Positions 29,020-37,375 of a DNA stretch of 64,000 nucleotides are shown here, piece after piece. Each line of letters begins with the position of its first letter. Positions within the stretch are counted from its first letter, which is position 1. The translations under genes were made by a program, and so were the position numbers. This DNA comes from Fluviirhizobium alvei (GTDB lineage Bacteria > Pseudomonadota > Alphaproteobacteria > Rhizobiales > Rhizobiaceae), in NCBI RefSeq assembly GCF_030551875.1, contig NZ_JAUOZU010000007.1, positions 310,001-374,000 of the forward strand. Reading direction: 5' to 3'. Under the pieces are notes generated by a model. That model searched no databases. It was given only the letters and a program-made list of their open reading frames with translations, and was not told the DNA's origin.

Positions 29020-29673
29020 ATGGTGAAGAACCCGAACCTGACGCTTGCCGGCTCAGATCTCGCTGCCTTGCTCTGCAGCCGCGTATGCCACGATGTCATC
29101 TCGCCGGTGGGCGCCATCAACAATGGCCTCGAACTTCTCGATGAAGGTGGCGCCGACGAAGATGCGCTCGATCTGATCAGAACCTCCGCGCTCAACGCTT
29201 CGGTGCGGCTGAAGCTTGCCCGTCTCGCCTTCGGAGCATCCGGTTCCGTCGGCGCCTCGATCGATACTGGCGAAGCCGAAAAGGCCGCCAAGGATTTCGC
29301 TGCTGCTGAAAAGAAGACGGAAGTGATCTGGAATGGGCCACGCGCCATCATTCCGAAAAACCGGGTCAAGCTGCTTCTGAACCTGTTCCTCGTTGCCTAT
29401 GGCTCGATCCCGCGCGGCGGTTCGGTCGATGTCACGCTGGAAAATCCGGAATTCGACGCCAAGTTCACGCTGGTCGCCAAGGGCCGGATGATGCGCCTGC
29501 CGCCGAAATTCATGGAAATCAATTCCGGACAGGTCGAAGAGGCGATCGATGCCCATTCGATCCAGCCCTACTATACCGTAATGCTGGCCGATGAAGCCGG
29601 CATGGTGCTGAAAGCCGAACAGACGCCGGAAGAGATCATCTTCACGGCAACCATGGCGACAGCCGCCACCTGA
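29020..29673 (+). CDS. chpT: Histidine phosphotransferase ChpT
   Basis: 217-residue HisKA-like phosphotransferase lacking a working ATPase. It relays phosphate from the hybrid kinase CckA to the response regulators CtrA and CpdR in the cell-cycle phosphorelay. The phospho-acceptor is His24 in the CHDVISPVGAINNG motif of the dimerising helical hairpin. The C-terminal half is a degenerate Bergerat-like fold (FLVAYGSIPRGGSVDVTLE), lacking the usual ATP-binding N/G boxes. Preceded by AGGAGG. It sits about 1.3 kb from ctrA, with a receiver-domain gene between them. Confidence 0.92.
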   Translation: MVKNPNLTLAGSDLAALLCSRVCHDVISPVGAINNGLELLDEGGADEDALDLIRTSALNASVRLKLARLAFGASGSVGASIDTGEAEKAAKDFAAAEKKTEVIWNGPRAIIPKNRVKLLLNLFLVAYGSIPRGGSVDVTLENPEFDAKFTLVAKGRMMRLPPKFMEINSGQVEEAIDAHSIQPYYTVMLADEAGMVLKAEQTPEEIIFTATMATAAT

Positions 29674-29773
29674 AGCCCGGGGAACGTTTCGAAACGGTTC
29701 CCGCGGTAACAGTCTCTTATCCATTTTCCGCCTAATCTTATGGATAGTTCCGAGTATCCAATTTGGTGTGAAA

Positions 29774-30157
29774 ATGATCCGGCTTCTCGTCGTCGATGAA
29801 AATGACGCCTCCCGCCAGTCCGCAGCCACGATCCTCAAGCCGTTCGGCTTTGATGTGCAGATGGCCGACAACCCCCTGACGGCGCTCGCCGCCTGCGGCA
29901 ATGAAATGCCGCGTGCGATGATTGTCGATGGACGGCTAGGCTCCGCTCTGGAACTGATTGTCAGCATCCGCGCCATGCCACAGGGCCGCACGGTGCGCAT
30001 TCTCTATGCGCTCGACAAGGCTGATCTTCGCCGTCTCATGGAAGCCAAGGCGGCCGGCGCCGATGATTTCGTGCTGAAACCGTTCGAACAGAAGGGGCTC
30101 GCCCAGGCACTCGCGGATCTGAAGCTCGAGGCGCGCCAGGCCTTCGCCGTGTCCTAA
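29774..30157 (+). CDS. Single-domain response regulator (orphan receiver)
   Basis: 127-residue CheY-like receiver with no output domain. Acidic residues at the N-terminus (VVDEND, Asp8 and nearby), the likely phospho-acceptor Asp52 in MIVDGR, and Lys102 in VLKPF form the expected site. The usual Thr/Ser position after strand 4 is unusual (ILYALDKAD). ATG at 29774 follows an in-frame GTG at 29768; no strong Shine-Dalgarno helps. It lies between chpT and ctrA, so it could be an additional phosphate acceptor or sink for ChpT (inference). It does not resemble CpdR in detail. Confidence 0.83.
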   Translation: MIRLLVVDENDASRQSAATILKPFGFDVQMADNPLTALAACGNEMPRAMIVDGRLGSALELIVSIRAMPQGRTVRILYALDKADLRRLMEAKAAGADDFVLKPFEQKGLAQALADLKLEARQAFAVS

Positions 30158-30241
30158 GAAGAGACTTCTCGTCAGAAGAATAAACGCTGGTATCCGGCGG
30201 CAGGTCGATCCGCTTGCAGCGCCACTGCAACGACACATGAA

Positions 30242-30276
30242 AAAAGGGGCGCGATCCGAACGACCGCGCCCCTTTT
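30242..30276. terminator. Bidirectional terminator between the receiver gene and ctrA
   Basis: Perfect 12-bp stem (30242-30253 with 30265-30276) flanked by A residues on the left and T residues on the right, so it can terminate both the plus-strand receiver gene and minus-strand ctrA. Confidence 0.85.
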
Positions 30277-30299
30277 CATGCTCAGTTGGAAGCAGCCGC

Positions 30300-31001
30300 T
30301 CAGGCGCTTTCCATATATTCGGAACCGTCGGGCTCGCGCAGCACATAGCCGCGGCCCCAGACGGTTTCGATGTAGTTGGCACCGCCGGCAGCCGCAGCCA
30401 GTTTCTTGCGCAGCTTGCAGATGAAGACGTCGATGATCTTCAGTTCAGGCTCGTCCATGCCGCCATAGAGGTGGTTGAGGAACATTTCCTTGGTGAGCGT
30501 CGTGCCCTTGCGCAGCGAGAGCAGCTCGAGCATCTGGTATTCCTTGCCGGTCAGGTGAACGCGCTGGCCGCCGATTTCCACCGTCTTGGCATCGAGATTG
30601 ACGATCAGGTCGCCGGTGATGATGACCGACTGGGCATGGCCCTTGGAGCGACGTACGATCGCATGAATACGCGCGACAAGCTCGTCCTTGTGGAACGGCT
30701 TGGTCATATAGTCGTCGGCACCGAAACCGAGACCGCGGACCTTGTCCTCGATGCCAGCCATGCCCGACAGAATGAGAATGGGAGTCTTGACCTTGGACAG
30801 ACGCAGCGTTCTGAGCACTTCATAGCCGGACATGTCCGGCAGGTTCAGGTCGAGAAGGATGATATCATAATCATAGAGCTTGCCGAGGTCGACGCCCTCT
30901 TCACCGAGATCGGTGGTATAAACATTGAAACTTTCAGACTTGAGCATCAGCTCGATGCTCTGCGCTGTCGCGCTATCGTCTTCGATCAGTAGAACCCGCA
31001 T
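30300..31001 (-). CDS. ctrA: Cell-cycle master response regulator CtrA
   Basis: 233-residue OmpR-family regulator that binds DNA near the origin and at many promoters to control the alphaproteobacterial cell cycle. The receiver domain has Asp8/Asp9, phospho-acceptor Asp51 ([11 protein letters not shown]) and Lys101 ([10 protein letters not shown]). The winged-helix output domain spans about 125-225 ([33 protein letters not shown], then [10 protein letters not shown] and VWGRGYVL). The C-terminus is ESA, close to the small-residue end recognised by ClpXP in relatives. The 437-bp upstream region carries four GANTC methylation sites. A GGGG-rich ribosome site precedes the start. Confidence 0.98.
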   Translation of the reverse strand: MRVLLIEDDSATAQSIELMLKSESFNVYTTDLGEEGVDLGKLYDYDIILLDLNLPDMSGYEVLRTLRLSKVKTPILILSGMAGIEDKVRGLGFGADDYMTKPFHKDELVARIHAIVRRSKGHAQSVIITGDLIVNLDAKTVEIGGQRVHLTGKEYQMLELLSLRKGTTLTKEMFLNHLYGGMDEPELKIIDVFICKLRKKLAAAAGGANYIETVWGRGYVLREPDGSEYMESA

Positions 31002-31438
31002 CTTTTTCCCCTTTTCCGCCGCCTTGGAAAATTCACCCCGACAGGCTTAGGACGTGAGCTAGTGCCTGATTTGCAGGATGACATCTAATGGTTAACAAAT
31101 TCTGATTCATCCTGGCAAGATGTATCGGAAGTGTTAAATTATTTTTCCATGCTCCTGAATTTCCTCATGAATCTTTTTCACACCTCTTAACATTTCAGGT
31201 TAAGAAATCTCGCTAAGAGATTCACGAGACTCGCTCATTGGCCAGTGCGAAACTTTTTTCGCCATATTTACTGACCCTTAAAACCTGACCGCTATCATTA
31301 ACGATGCCCGTAAACGAATGGTTACCGCCGTTAGGATTTGTTAACGCCGACATCCATTTTTTTCGACAGGCTCCGTTCGAGCCTTGGAATGGCGGGCTTT
31401 GTGTCAACCGGGATCACGCTATCCACGGAGTATTGCGT
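31002..31438. promoter_or_regulatory. Divergent regulatory region of ctrA and the fliJ-like gene
   Basis: 437-bp AT-rich, gene-free interval. Four GANTC sites (CcrM methylation sequence) lie at 31104, 31169, 31219 and 31228. Several TTAA(C) half-sites occur (for example near 31092, 31188 and 31199), including TTAA-N9-TTAA at 31188-31204, but no perfect TTAA-N7-TTAA CtrA box was found. In relatives, ctrA transcription depends on GANTC methylation state and CtrA autoregulation. Confidence 0.65.
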
Positions 31439-31783
31439 ATGAAATCGCGTGAAAGCCTAGTGCGCCTCAAGGAATTCCAGCTGAAGGAAAAACGCCGTCA
31501 GCTGAAGCAGCTTCAAATGATGATGTCCGAATTTGAGCGTATGGCGAAGGATCTGGAAAACCAGATCCAGTACGAGGAAAAGAAGTCGGGCATTACCGAC
31601 CCGAACCACTTTGCCTATTCGACTTTCGCCAAGGCTGCACGCCAGCGTTCGGACAATCTGCAGGTCTCGATCAAGGAGTTGCAGGCTCAGCAGGATGCGG
31701 CGGAAGCCGTTGTTGAAGAGCTTCAGGCAGAATTCGAAAAGGCCGCCGCGCTCGAAGAGCGTGACACCCGGCTCAGGGCCTGA
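31439..31783 (+). CDS. fliJ: FliJ-like flagellar export/chaperone protein
   Basis: 114-residue, almost wholly helical, coiled-coil protein (KSRESLVRLKEFQLKEKRRQ to the C-terminal ALEERDTRLRA). Alphaproteobacterial FliJ proteins near ctrA have this size, the opening MKSRESLVRLKEFQ and the central KSGITDPNHFAY motif. FliJ couples the export ATPase FliI to the flagellar type III gate. GGAG lies upstream of the ATG at 31439. No other flagellar gene is in the window, so the name rests on similarity and ctrA linkage. Confidence 0.8.
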   Translation: MKSRESLVRLKEFQLKEKRRQLKQLQMMMSEFERMAKDLENQIQYEEKKSGITDPNHFAYSTFAKAARQRSDNLQVSIKELQAQQDAAEAVVEELQAEFEKAAALEERDTRLRA

Positions 31784-31807
31784 CCCCCGAGCTGTGAACC
31801 TCTAGAT

Positions 31808-31840
31808 GCGACCCCGGAGCAATTGTGGCACCGGGGTCGC
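31808..31840. terminator. Hairpin between convergent fliJ-like and ribokinase genes
   Basis: Perfect 10-bp stem (31808-31817 with 31831-31840) with a 13-nt loop, located between the two stops. No T run on either side, so terminator function is only likely. Confidence 0.45.
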
Positions 31841-31857
31841 GAATCTGTGTCGGGCCC

Positions 31858-32790
31858 TCAGCGATCTCTTGATGCCGTAATCAGCGCGTCGATTTCCGCC
31901 CGCGAGGGCATGGCAGGTGCCGTGCCGGCGCGCGTGACCGAAATGCCGGCGAGAACCGCGCCGAAGCGGACCGCATCGATCGGATCCATCCCCTCCGCGA
32001 GCGCGGCGGCAAAACCACCATTGAACGCATCGCCAGCCCCCGTCGTATCGACCACCTTGCCCGCCGAAAAGACCGGCACATGCACCGATGCGGTTGTGGT
32101 CCTGTAGAGGGCGCCCTTGTCGCCAAGCGTGATGATGACGGCTCCCGCCCCCATCTCCATCAGCCTGTCTGCAGCCAGCTTCGCCTCGTCCACGGTCGTC
32201 ACGGGCAAACCGGTCAGGATCTCCGCTTCGCTTTCGTTCGGCGTCAGGTAGTCGCAGAGAGCCAGCACGGAACGATCCAGCGCTCGCGCCGGTGCTGGGT
32301 TGAGGATCGTCGTGACACCCGCCTGCTTTGCGATCTCCAGCCCGCGTACAGCAGCCTCAAGCGGCTGCTCCAGTTGCGTGACGAAAATGGATGCCGAGGA
32401 TATCGCGTCCCGGTGCGCCTCGAGATCGGCCGGCGAAACATCCGCAGCAGCGCCCGGCGCAACGATGATCGCGTTGTTTCCGCTGTTTTCGTCCAGAAAG
32501 ATATAGGCAGCACCGGTATAGGAGGCCGGATCCTGCTCGGCCAGAACCGCAATCCCGGCATCCTTCCACAGCGAAAGCGCCATGTCCGCGAAGGCATCGA
32601 CACCCAGCCGCGTGATGAAGGTAACCGGCGCACCGGCGCGCGCGGCCGCAACCGCCTGGTTGGAACCCTTGCCGCCCGGCCCGAGCGCGAAACCGCTGCC
32701 GAGAATGGTCTCGCCGATCTTCGGCTGGCGGCTCGCCCTGAAGGCCGCATCGGCGACGAAGATCCCGAGAATGACGATGCCCTTCCTCAT
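31858..32790 (-). CDS. rbsK: Ribokinase (PfkB family)
   Basis: 310-residue PfkB-type sugar kinase; ribokinases make ribose 5-phosphate from ribose and ATP. Motif 1 is present (GPGGKGSNQAVAAARAG, about 37-53) and motif 2 DTTGAGDAFNGGFAAAL contains the catalytic aspartate. The ATP-binding strand TLGDKGALY lies between. The start overlaps the preceding RbsD/FucU gene by 4 bp (ATGA), so the two are one transcription unit. No ribose ABC transporter is adjacent, and the partner is FucU-like, so the true sugar could differ from ribose. Confidence 0.9.
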   Translation of the reverse strand: MRKGIVILGIFVADAAFRASRQPKIGETILGSGFALGPGGKGSNQAVAAARAGAPVTFITRLGVDAFADMALSLWKDAGIAVLAEQDPASYTGAAYIFLDENSGNNAIIVAPGAAADVSPADLEAHRDAISSASIFVTQLEQPLEAAVRGLEIAKQAGVTTILNPAPARALDRSVLALCDYLTPNESEAEILTGLPVTTVDEAKLAADRLMEMGAGAVIITLGDKGALYRTTTASVHVPVFSAGKVVDTTGAGDAFNGGFAAALAEGMDPIDAVRFGAVLAGISVTRAGTAPAMPSRAEIDALITASRDR

Positions 32791-33245
32791 ACAGTCGCCT
32801 CCGGCGCGATCACGCCCTTGGTCAGCATGAAGCAGCCATAGAAGCGGCGTTCACCCGACTGGATGATGCAGAAGGCCTGCTTGGACTTGTCGTAGAAATC
32901 GAACCGGTCAATCCGCGCCATCGTCCTCTTTCGTCCCTCGGCCTGGTCGATAGCCGCCTGGACTTCCTGCTGCACCGGCGGGATCGTATCCGGCTCGCCG
33001 CCCACTTCCATGCGGTGCGCTGGAAAATCAATGAAATCATCGAGCGGCATGATGCTGAGAATCGCTTCCGCTGCCGCACCGGCGGTGGGGGCGGCAATCA
33101 TCAGTGGACGACCGACGATCGTGCTCTGAGCACAGGCGACAGCCGGAAAATTGGCATCGACCAGCATCAGGTAATCGCCATGGCCCATGGCGGCCAGCGC
33201 ATGCAAGATGTCCGGCGAAAGATAAGGTGACAGTCCCTTGAGCAT
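32787..33245 (-). CDS. RbsD/FucU family sugar mutarotase
   Basis: 152-residue RbsD/FucU-type anomerase that interconverts ring forms of a sugar for its kinase. The N-terminal LSPDILHALAAMGHGDYLMLVDANFP motif, split here at His14-Asp23, contains the conserved catalytic histidine and the DANFP strand. This looks nearer to FucU (L-fucose mutarotase) than to the shorter RbsD. The ATG at 33245 has GGAGGAAAC just before it; an in-frame start at 33257 is weaker. Translationally coupled to ribokinase. Ribose or fucose as substrate is unresolved. Confidence 0.85.
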   Translation of the reverse strand: MLKGLSPYLSPDILHALAAMGHGDYLMLVDANFPAVACAQSTIVGRPLMIAAPTAGAAAEAILSIMPLDDFIDFPAHRMEVGGEPDTIPPVQQEVQAAIDQAEGRKRTMARIDRFDFYDKSKQAFCIIQSGERRFYGCFMLTKGVIAPEATV

Positions 33246-33668
33246 GTTTCCTCCCATTCAAAGCGGTTGGTCCGCTGTGCGAAATATTTGCCCGTTCGCC
33301 GGCCACTTGTCACCTCTTGGCCCTGATCGAATTGGATCATGGCGCCTCAAATGCGATGGCAGAGATCAAACAAACCAATCCCAGGTTGGAAGATGGAGCG
33401 CTTTTTAAGGTCGCGATCTTTCGTCGTCCGACCGACAAAACCCCACAGCGCAAGCCTTCCGAGATGGTTGCAGCACGGAGACTCTTGTTTTTGTGGCCGT
33501 CTTCTGCCATTGAGGGCCATCGATCTTTTTTTCGGCCGAACGGCTTGGCGCCCACTTCCTTTCATCGCGGGAAAGCGGCACACGACCTCTACCAGACAAA
33601 TTTATCGATAGACCCGCTGGTCCCCTGACCAGCAAACCAAAGACCGATACCGCGAAAGGATTACTCGC
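33246..33668. other. Intergenic region between the mutarotase gene and cspA
   Basis: 423 bp. It holds the divergent promoters of the mutarotase-ribokinase unit (minus) and cspA (plus). Cold-shock genes of this type usually have a long 5' leader, and the last 100-150 bp before 33669 are a candidate. Short frames here lack support. I see no clear operator. Confidence 0.5.
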
Positions 33669-33878
33669 ATGAACACCGGCACCGTAAAGTGGTTCAACTC
33701 CCAGAAGGGTTATGGCTTCATTCAGCCCGACAATGGCGGCCCGGACGTTTTCGTCCACATCTCTGCTGTTGAACGCGCCGGCATGACCACGCTCAACGAA
33801 GGCCAGAAGCTCGGTTTCGAAATTCTCGCCGATCGCCGCACGGGCAAGTCCTCTGCTGGCAACCTGAGCGCCGCCTGA
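33669..33878 (+). CDS. cspA: Cold-shock protein CspA family
   Basis: 69-residue single cold-shock domain: [18 protein letters not shown] contains RNP-1 and VFVHISAV contains RNP-2. It binds single-stranded nucleic acid and acts as an RNA chaperone. AAGGA lies upstream of the start. An intrinsic terminator follows 26 bp after the stop. Several paralogues are usual in rhizobia. Confidence 0.96.
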   Translation: MNTGTVKWFNSQKGYGFIQPDNGGPDVFVHISAVERAGMTTLNEGQKLGFEILADRRTGKSSAGNLSAA

Positions 33879-33904
33879 GCCTCGGATTTCCCAACAAAAA
33901 TCGT

Positions 33905-33933
33905 GCCGGTCGAGCAATCGACCGGCGCTTTTT
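33905..33933 (+). terminator. Rho-independent terminator of cspA
   Basis: Perfect 9-bp stem (33905-33913 with 33918-33926), GCAA tetraloop, followed after two bases by five T residues. Confidence 0.88.
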
Positions 33934-33954
33934 ATTGCCTGCGAAAGGCAGGCG

Positions 33955-34578
33955 TCAGACCACGACGAATTCGGCCGACTGGCTGCGTTCGAGCACGAGA
34001 CGCCCGTTTGGCAGATCGTTGCCATCGATCTTGGCAACACGCTCTTCTGCGCTCAGCGCTTTCCATCGATCTTCCAGCCTTTGCCGTAGTTCCTCTTCGG
34101 CAACCTCGATCAGCACCGTCGTATCGTAGTGCCGTGCCAGGTCGCGCCAGCCCGCGACATCGAGAAGGATATAGTTGCCTTCGACGATCAGGTGCCGGAC
34201 CGTGTCGGGGATCATGCGGGCGCCGGCGCGCGCGATTTCAATGCTGCGGTCGAAGACAGGCACGGCAATCTCCGGCTCGACATTGCGACGCAACCGCTCA
34301 AGCATTACCGAAAAACCGGCAATATCGAAGGTTTCCGGCGCCCCCTTTCGTGCGCGCAGCCCGCGCGGCACCAGAACCATGTCATCGAAATGGTAGCCAT
34401 CCATCGGCAGGATGGCGGCACTGCCCGGATCGTCCGCATTCAGGTGGTCGGCCAGACTTTCCGCAAGCGTGGATTTGCCCGCGCCCGGTGGGCCGGCGAT
34501 TGCAGTCAGACTGCGCCGCTCGCTCCCGCGCTGGCGTACCACCTCCACCAGTTCCAGAAAGCCGATCAATTGCGGCAT
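33955..34578 (-). CDS. P-loop kinase of the uridine kinase/phosphoribulokinase-like family (FrcK-like)
   Basis: 207 residues from the ATG at 34578, which has GGAGGGGAGG upstream. Walker A GPPGAGKSTLAESLADHL lies near 29-46, followed by PMDGYHFDDM (acceptor-side aspartate and histidine typical of this family), RKGAPETFDI, and EGNYILLD (Walker B-like). Proteins of this form accompany sugar ABC systems in rhizobia (the frc locus, for example), where they may phosphorylate the imported sugar. Here it follows a LacI regulator 40 bp downstream, without a transporter. Substrate unknown. Confidence 0.8.
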   Translation of the reverse strand: MPQLIGFLELVEVVRQRGSERRSLTAIAGPPGAGKSTLAESLADHLNADDPGSAAILPMDGYHFDDMVLVPRGLRARKGAPETFDIAGFSVMLERLRRNVEPEIAVPVFDRSIEIARAGARMIPDTVRHLIVEGNYILLDVAGWRDLARHYDTTVLIEVAEEELRQRLEDRWKALSAEERVAKIDGNDLPNGRLVLERSQSAEFVVV

Positions 34579-34618
34579 GACGCGCCTCCCCTCCATTTCA
34601 GCAAATAGGGATGGATTT

Positions 34619-35605
34619 CTAAGACCAATCACACGGCACGTCGATATGCGCCACCGGCCCTGTTTTTCCCTCGATGCGTTTCATCAGCAATGTCCAGGCC
34701 TCGGCGGCAATCCCATCCATCGGATGGCGCACGAATTCCGCATCCATTCCGATATGCGACATCCAGTCCTCGGCATCAAAACCCGCAAGATAGATAGGCT
34801 TGTCGCGTTTGCAGAGGAACTCCATCGCAAAGATCGTCGAACCACGATCTAGCGCCAAAATCGCGGTCGGCATACCGTCCATTTTCAACAGGTCACCCAG
34901 CAGAGGGCCAACCGTTTCCAACTCGTTCGGGTAGATGGCAAATTCTACTCTGCACTGATCCGCCGCCTGTCCTGCAAAGGATCGAATTGCTTCGATTCGT
35001 CGCCCCACGACAGGCGAGTGAATGGCAGGATGCAACACCACAATGCGCGAAAACCCGCGTGCCACAAGATCCGCAATCAGGCTGGTCGCGGCGTGAGCAT
35101 GATTGACCCCGACCGAGTCGATCCCGTCCACGCTCGACGACGGATCGACCAGCACGATTGGCGTATCATCGGAATAGTAGGTTTGGACATCGAGACTGGA
35201 CTGACATGCCGGAACGACCAGCAAGCCCGCCACCTTCCAACAGCGCAATTCATCGATTTCGGTTGCCTCGACATCCACATCATTGCGGGAGGACACCGTC
35301 ACGATGCGATAGCCTTCCTGCGCAGCGCGATGCTCGAATGCGGAAACAAGGCCCGCATGCATTCCGTTGCGGAAATCGGGAATCACCACCCCCAGCAGCC
35401 GGCTGTTCGTCCGGCGCAGGTTGGAGGCCATGGCATTTGGGCGATAGCCCAGTTCCTTCACTGCAGCCAGAACCGCAAGCCCAATTTCGTCTTCACGACT
35501 TCTGCGCCCATTGAGAACGTTGGAGACGCTACCCGGCGACACACCCGCCTTTTCAGCAACATCGCGAATAGAAACTGCAGGAACTGCCCGTCGGCCACCG
35601 TCCAT
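34619..35605 (-). CDS. LacI family transcriptional regulator
   Basis: 328-residue sugar-responsive repressor. The N-terminal LacI helix-turn-helix is at about 11-35 (VSIRDVAEKAGVSPGSVSNVLNG), with the hinge helix region RPNAMASNLRRTNSR near 54-68. The remainder is a periplasmic-binding-fold effector domain (LLGVVIPDFRNGMHAGLVSAFE). The gene is upstream of and probably co-transcribed with the P-loop kinase. The start has AAGGGG about seven bases upstream. Operator and inducer not identifiable by eye. Confidence 0.92.
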   Translation of the reverse strand: MDGGRRAVPAVSIRDVAEKAGVSPGSVSNVLNGRRSREDEIGLAVLAAVKELGYRPNAMASNLRRTNSRLLGVVIPDFRNGMHAGLVSAFEHRAAQEGYRIVTVSSRNDVDVEATEIDELRCWKVAGLLVVPACQSSLDVQTYYSDDTPIVLVDPSSSVDGIDSVGVNHAHAATSLIADLVARGFSRIVVLHPAIHSPVVGRRIEAIRSFAGQAADQCRVEFAIYPNELETVGPLLGDLLKMDGMPTAILALDRGSTIFAMEFLCKRDKPIYLAGFDAEDWMSHIGMDAEFVRHPMDGIAAEAWTLLMKRIEGKTGPVAHIDVPCDWS

Positions 35606-36097
35606 TCTTACCCCTTTTCACCCATCCAAATCAAACGGCATGAAACTGGTGTATTAGGTTCCAATAAGCAAGCAAATTCAACTTTTTGTCAGTGTCTTGA
35701 CGACCCTCAAGTCCGTTCCATCTAAAGTCGTACACGTAAAGGAATCCGTGAGGATCATGGCGAGCTTTCGATTGGAAAATCACACGCCCAGTATATAGTC
35801 AAAGCCAAAGAACAACCCGGGGCTAATGCCAAGTGTCGATGATAGAAACCGATTACGTGGGACCGGACGCCGTCATCCGACGCGGAGCATACCGGAGAGC
35901 GATGCAAAGGCATCGGTCGAGGATTGCGACAAAGTCGGGGAAGGATGTCCGGCCCATCCGAAGGACCGGGCGCTTTTGCGCTCCGGACATCGTCGAAAAT
36001 CCGCGCCGGACCTTTTGGTCCGACTGTGGTTTTCTCCTCGCCGGAAGCCAAAATCGCTCCGGCGCAATCGGTTCCTATCAACGACGCTTGGTATAAC
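35606..36097. other. Divergent intergenic region between LacI and DeoR regulator genes
   Basis: 492 bp. It contains the promoters of both regulators. Small frames on both strands (for example 35833-36096) show no family features or conserved starts and are rejected. No intact repeat, tRNA or convincing operator was seen. Confidence 0.5.
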
Positions 36098-36868
36098 ATG
36101 TTTCTACCACCACGGCATCAGGAAATCCTCGATCTGGCCAAGGTCCGCGGCAAGGTGGTTGTGGAAGATCTTGCCAATATCTTCGCAGTGACGCCGCAGA
36201 CCATCCGTAAGGATCTCAACGATCTCTGTGAACGCAAGCTTCTCAACCGGGTTCACGGTGGCGCCATATTCCCCTCGGGAACCGAAAATGTTCAGTATGA
36301 GCAGCGAAGGCAGATCGCGGCTTCGGAAAAGGAAGCGATCGGTCGGGCGGCAGCCGCTCTCATTCCGGACGAAGCCTCTCTCTTCGTCAATATTGGCACC
36401 ACGACGGAGGCCGTCAGCCAGGCGCTTGTCGGCCATCGCCGGTTGATGATCATCACCAACAACATCAATGTCGCCAACCATCTGCGCGTTCATCCGCAAA
36501 TCGAAGTCATCATTGCCGGCGGTGTGGTGCGCTCCACGGATGGCGGCATTGTGGGCGAGGCAGCCGTCGATTTCATCCGCCAGTTCAAGGTCGACTATGC
36601 GGTGATCGGCGTCTCCGCGATCGACGAGGACGGTGCACTCCTGGATTTCGACTTCCGAGAAGTGAAGGTGGCGCAGGCGATCATGGCCAATGCCCGGCAT
36701 GTGATCCTGGTCGCCGATTCGACAAAGTTCGAACGCACGGCACCCGTGCGGATCGGGCATCTGTCGCAGGTCGGCAGCTTCGTCACCAACAATTGTCCCA
36801 GCGAGCGTCTTCGCGACATCTGTCGCGAAAACGATATCGAGCTGATCGAAACGGAAACCCAGAGATAG
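36098..36868 (+). CDS. DeoR family transcriptional regulator (GlpR-like)
   Basis: 256 residues from the ATG at 36098. The DeoR helix-turn-helix covers about 3-57 (RHQEILDLAKVRGKVVVEDLANIFAVTPQTIRKDLNDL), followed by the linker RVHGGAIFP and the DeoR sensor domain (NIGTTTEAVSQAL, TNNINVANHL, IIAGGVVRSTDGGIVGEAAVDFI and the C-terminal GVSAIDEDGALLDFDFREVKVAQ). It resembles GlpR, but no glycerol-3-phosphate genes are adjacent, so the effector is not assigned. Convergent with the NTF2-like gene 16 bp away. Confidence 0.9.
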   Translation: MFLPPRHQEILDLAKVRGKVVVEDLANIFAVTPQTIRKDLNDLCERKLLNRVHGGAIFPSGTENVQYEQRRQIAASEKEAIGRAAAALIPDEASLFVNIGTTTEAVSQALVGHRRLMIITNNINVANHLRVHPQIEVIIAGGVVRSTDGGIVGEAAVDFIRQFKVDYAVIGVSAIDEDGALLDFDFREVKVAQAIMANARHVILVADSTKFERTAPVRIGHLSQVGSFVTNNCPSERLRDICRENDIELIETETQR

Positions 36869-36884
36869 CAGTATAACGCCTGCC

Positions 36885-37310
36885 TCAGTGCGGCAGCCCC
36901 ATCTCGATCACTTCGCCCGACACTTTGGTATTCACGAAGCTGTTGTAGGATACGATGATGCTGCTGAAACGGCCGCTCTCATTGATGTCATACATGATGA
37001 GGCCTCGATAATCGTAGGTATCGCCCTTGCGGACCGGCCCGAAAAGCGTGTCGCCATCGACCCGCGCGGTAAAATGGGTCCACATCTGGATGCCGATATG
37101 CTTCTCGTCGCTGACGAAGCGCAGCACGTTAAGCTCTTCCTTGAAGAACGGCCAGATCTTGTTCTCATAGTGGTCGCGCATGCCGGCAATGCCGGTAAAC
37201 TCCAACGCGCCATTGAGCATTTTCATATCCGGTGCGATGAAATCGTCAAAGGCGGTCGGGTCTTCCGCGTTGAAACGCCGGATATATTGATCGAATTGAT
37301 CTCTCTTCAT
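36885..37310 (-). CDS. NTF2-like/SnoaL-fold small protein
   Basis: 141 residues with the cone-shaped NTF2 fold pattern: N-terminal helix (QFDQYIRRFNAEDPTAFDDFIAPD), a strand-helix stretch (ITGIAGMRDHYENKIWPFF-like region) and C-terminal strands with DTYDYRGLIMYDINE. Proteins of this fold include polyketide cyclases, isomerases and ligand binders. GGAGG precedes the start. It is the last gene of the long minus-strand sugar operon, 65 bp after the hydroxypyruvate-isomerase-like gene. No catalytic role can be assigned. Confidence 0.78.
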   Translation of the reverse strand: MKRDQFDQYIRRFNAEDPTAFDDFIAPDMKMLNGALEFTGIAGMRDHYENKIWPFFKEELNVLRFVSDEKHIGIQMWTHFTARVDGDTLFGPVRKGDTYDYRGLIMYDINESGRFSSIIVSYNSFVNTKVSGEVIEMGLPH

Positions 37311-37375
37311 TTGCCTCCTCCTTGGCTGCGCAATTGATCACTCGACCAAACAAAGAAAGCAAATCCGTTTTCGCG

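Noticed and set aside
31188-31204. TTAA-N9-TTAA as a canonical CtrA box
   Set aside because: The known full site has a 7-bp spacer; this has 9, so it was only mentioned as a possible variant.
32787-33245. RbsD/FucU gene as part of the 37-51 kb fucose operon
   Set aside because: It is 3.6 kb away, in its own unit with ribokinase, and separated by cspA and regulator genes on both strands.
33317-33628. Overlapping short frames upstream of cspA on both strands
   Set aside because: Several conflicting frames of similar length without ribosome sites; more likely a leader/promoter region.
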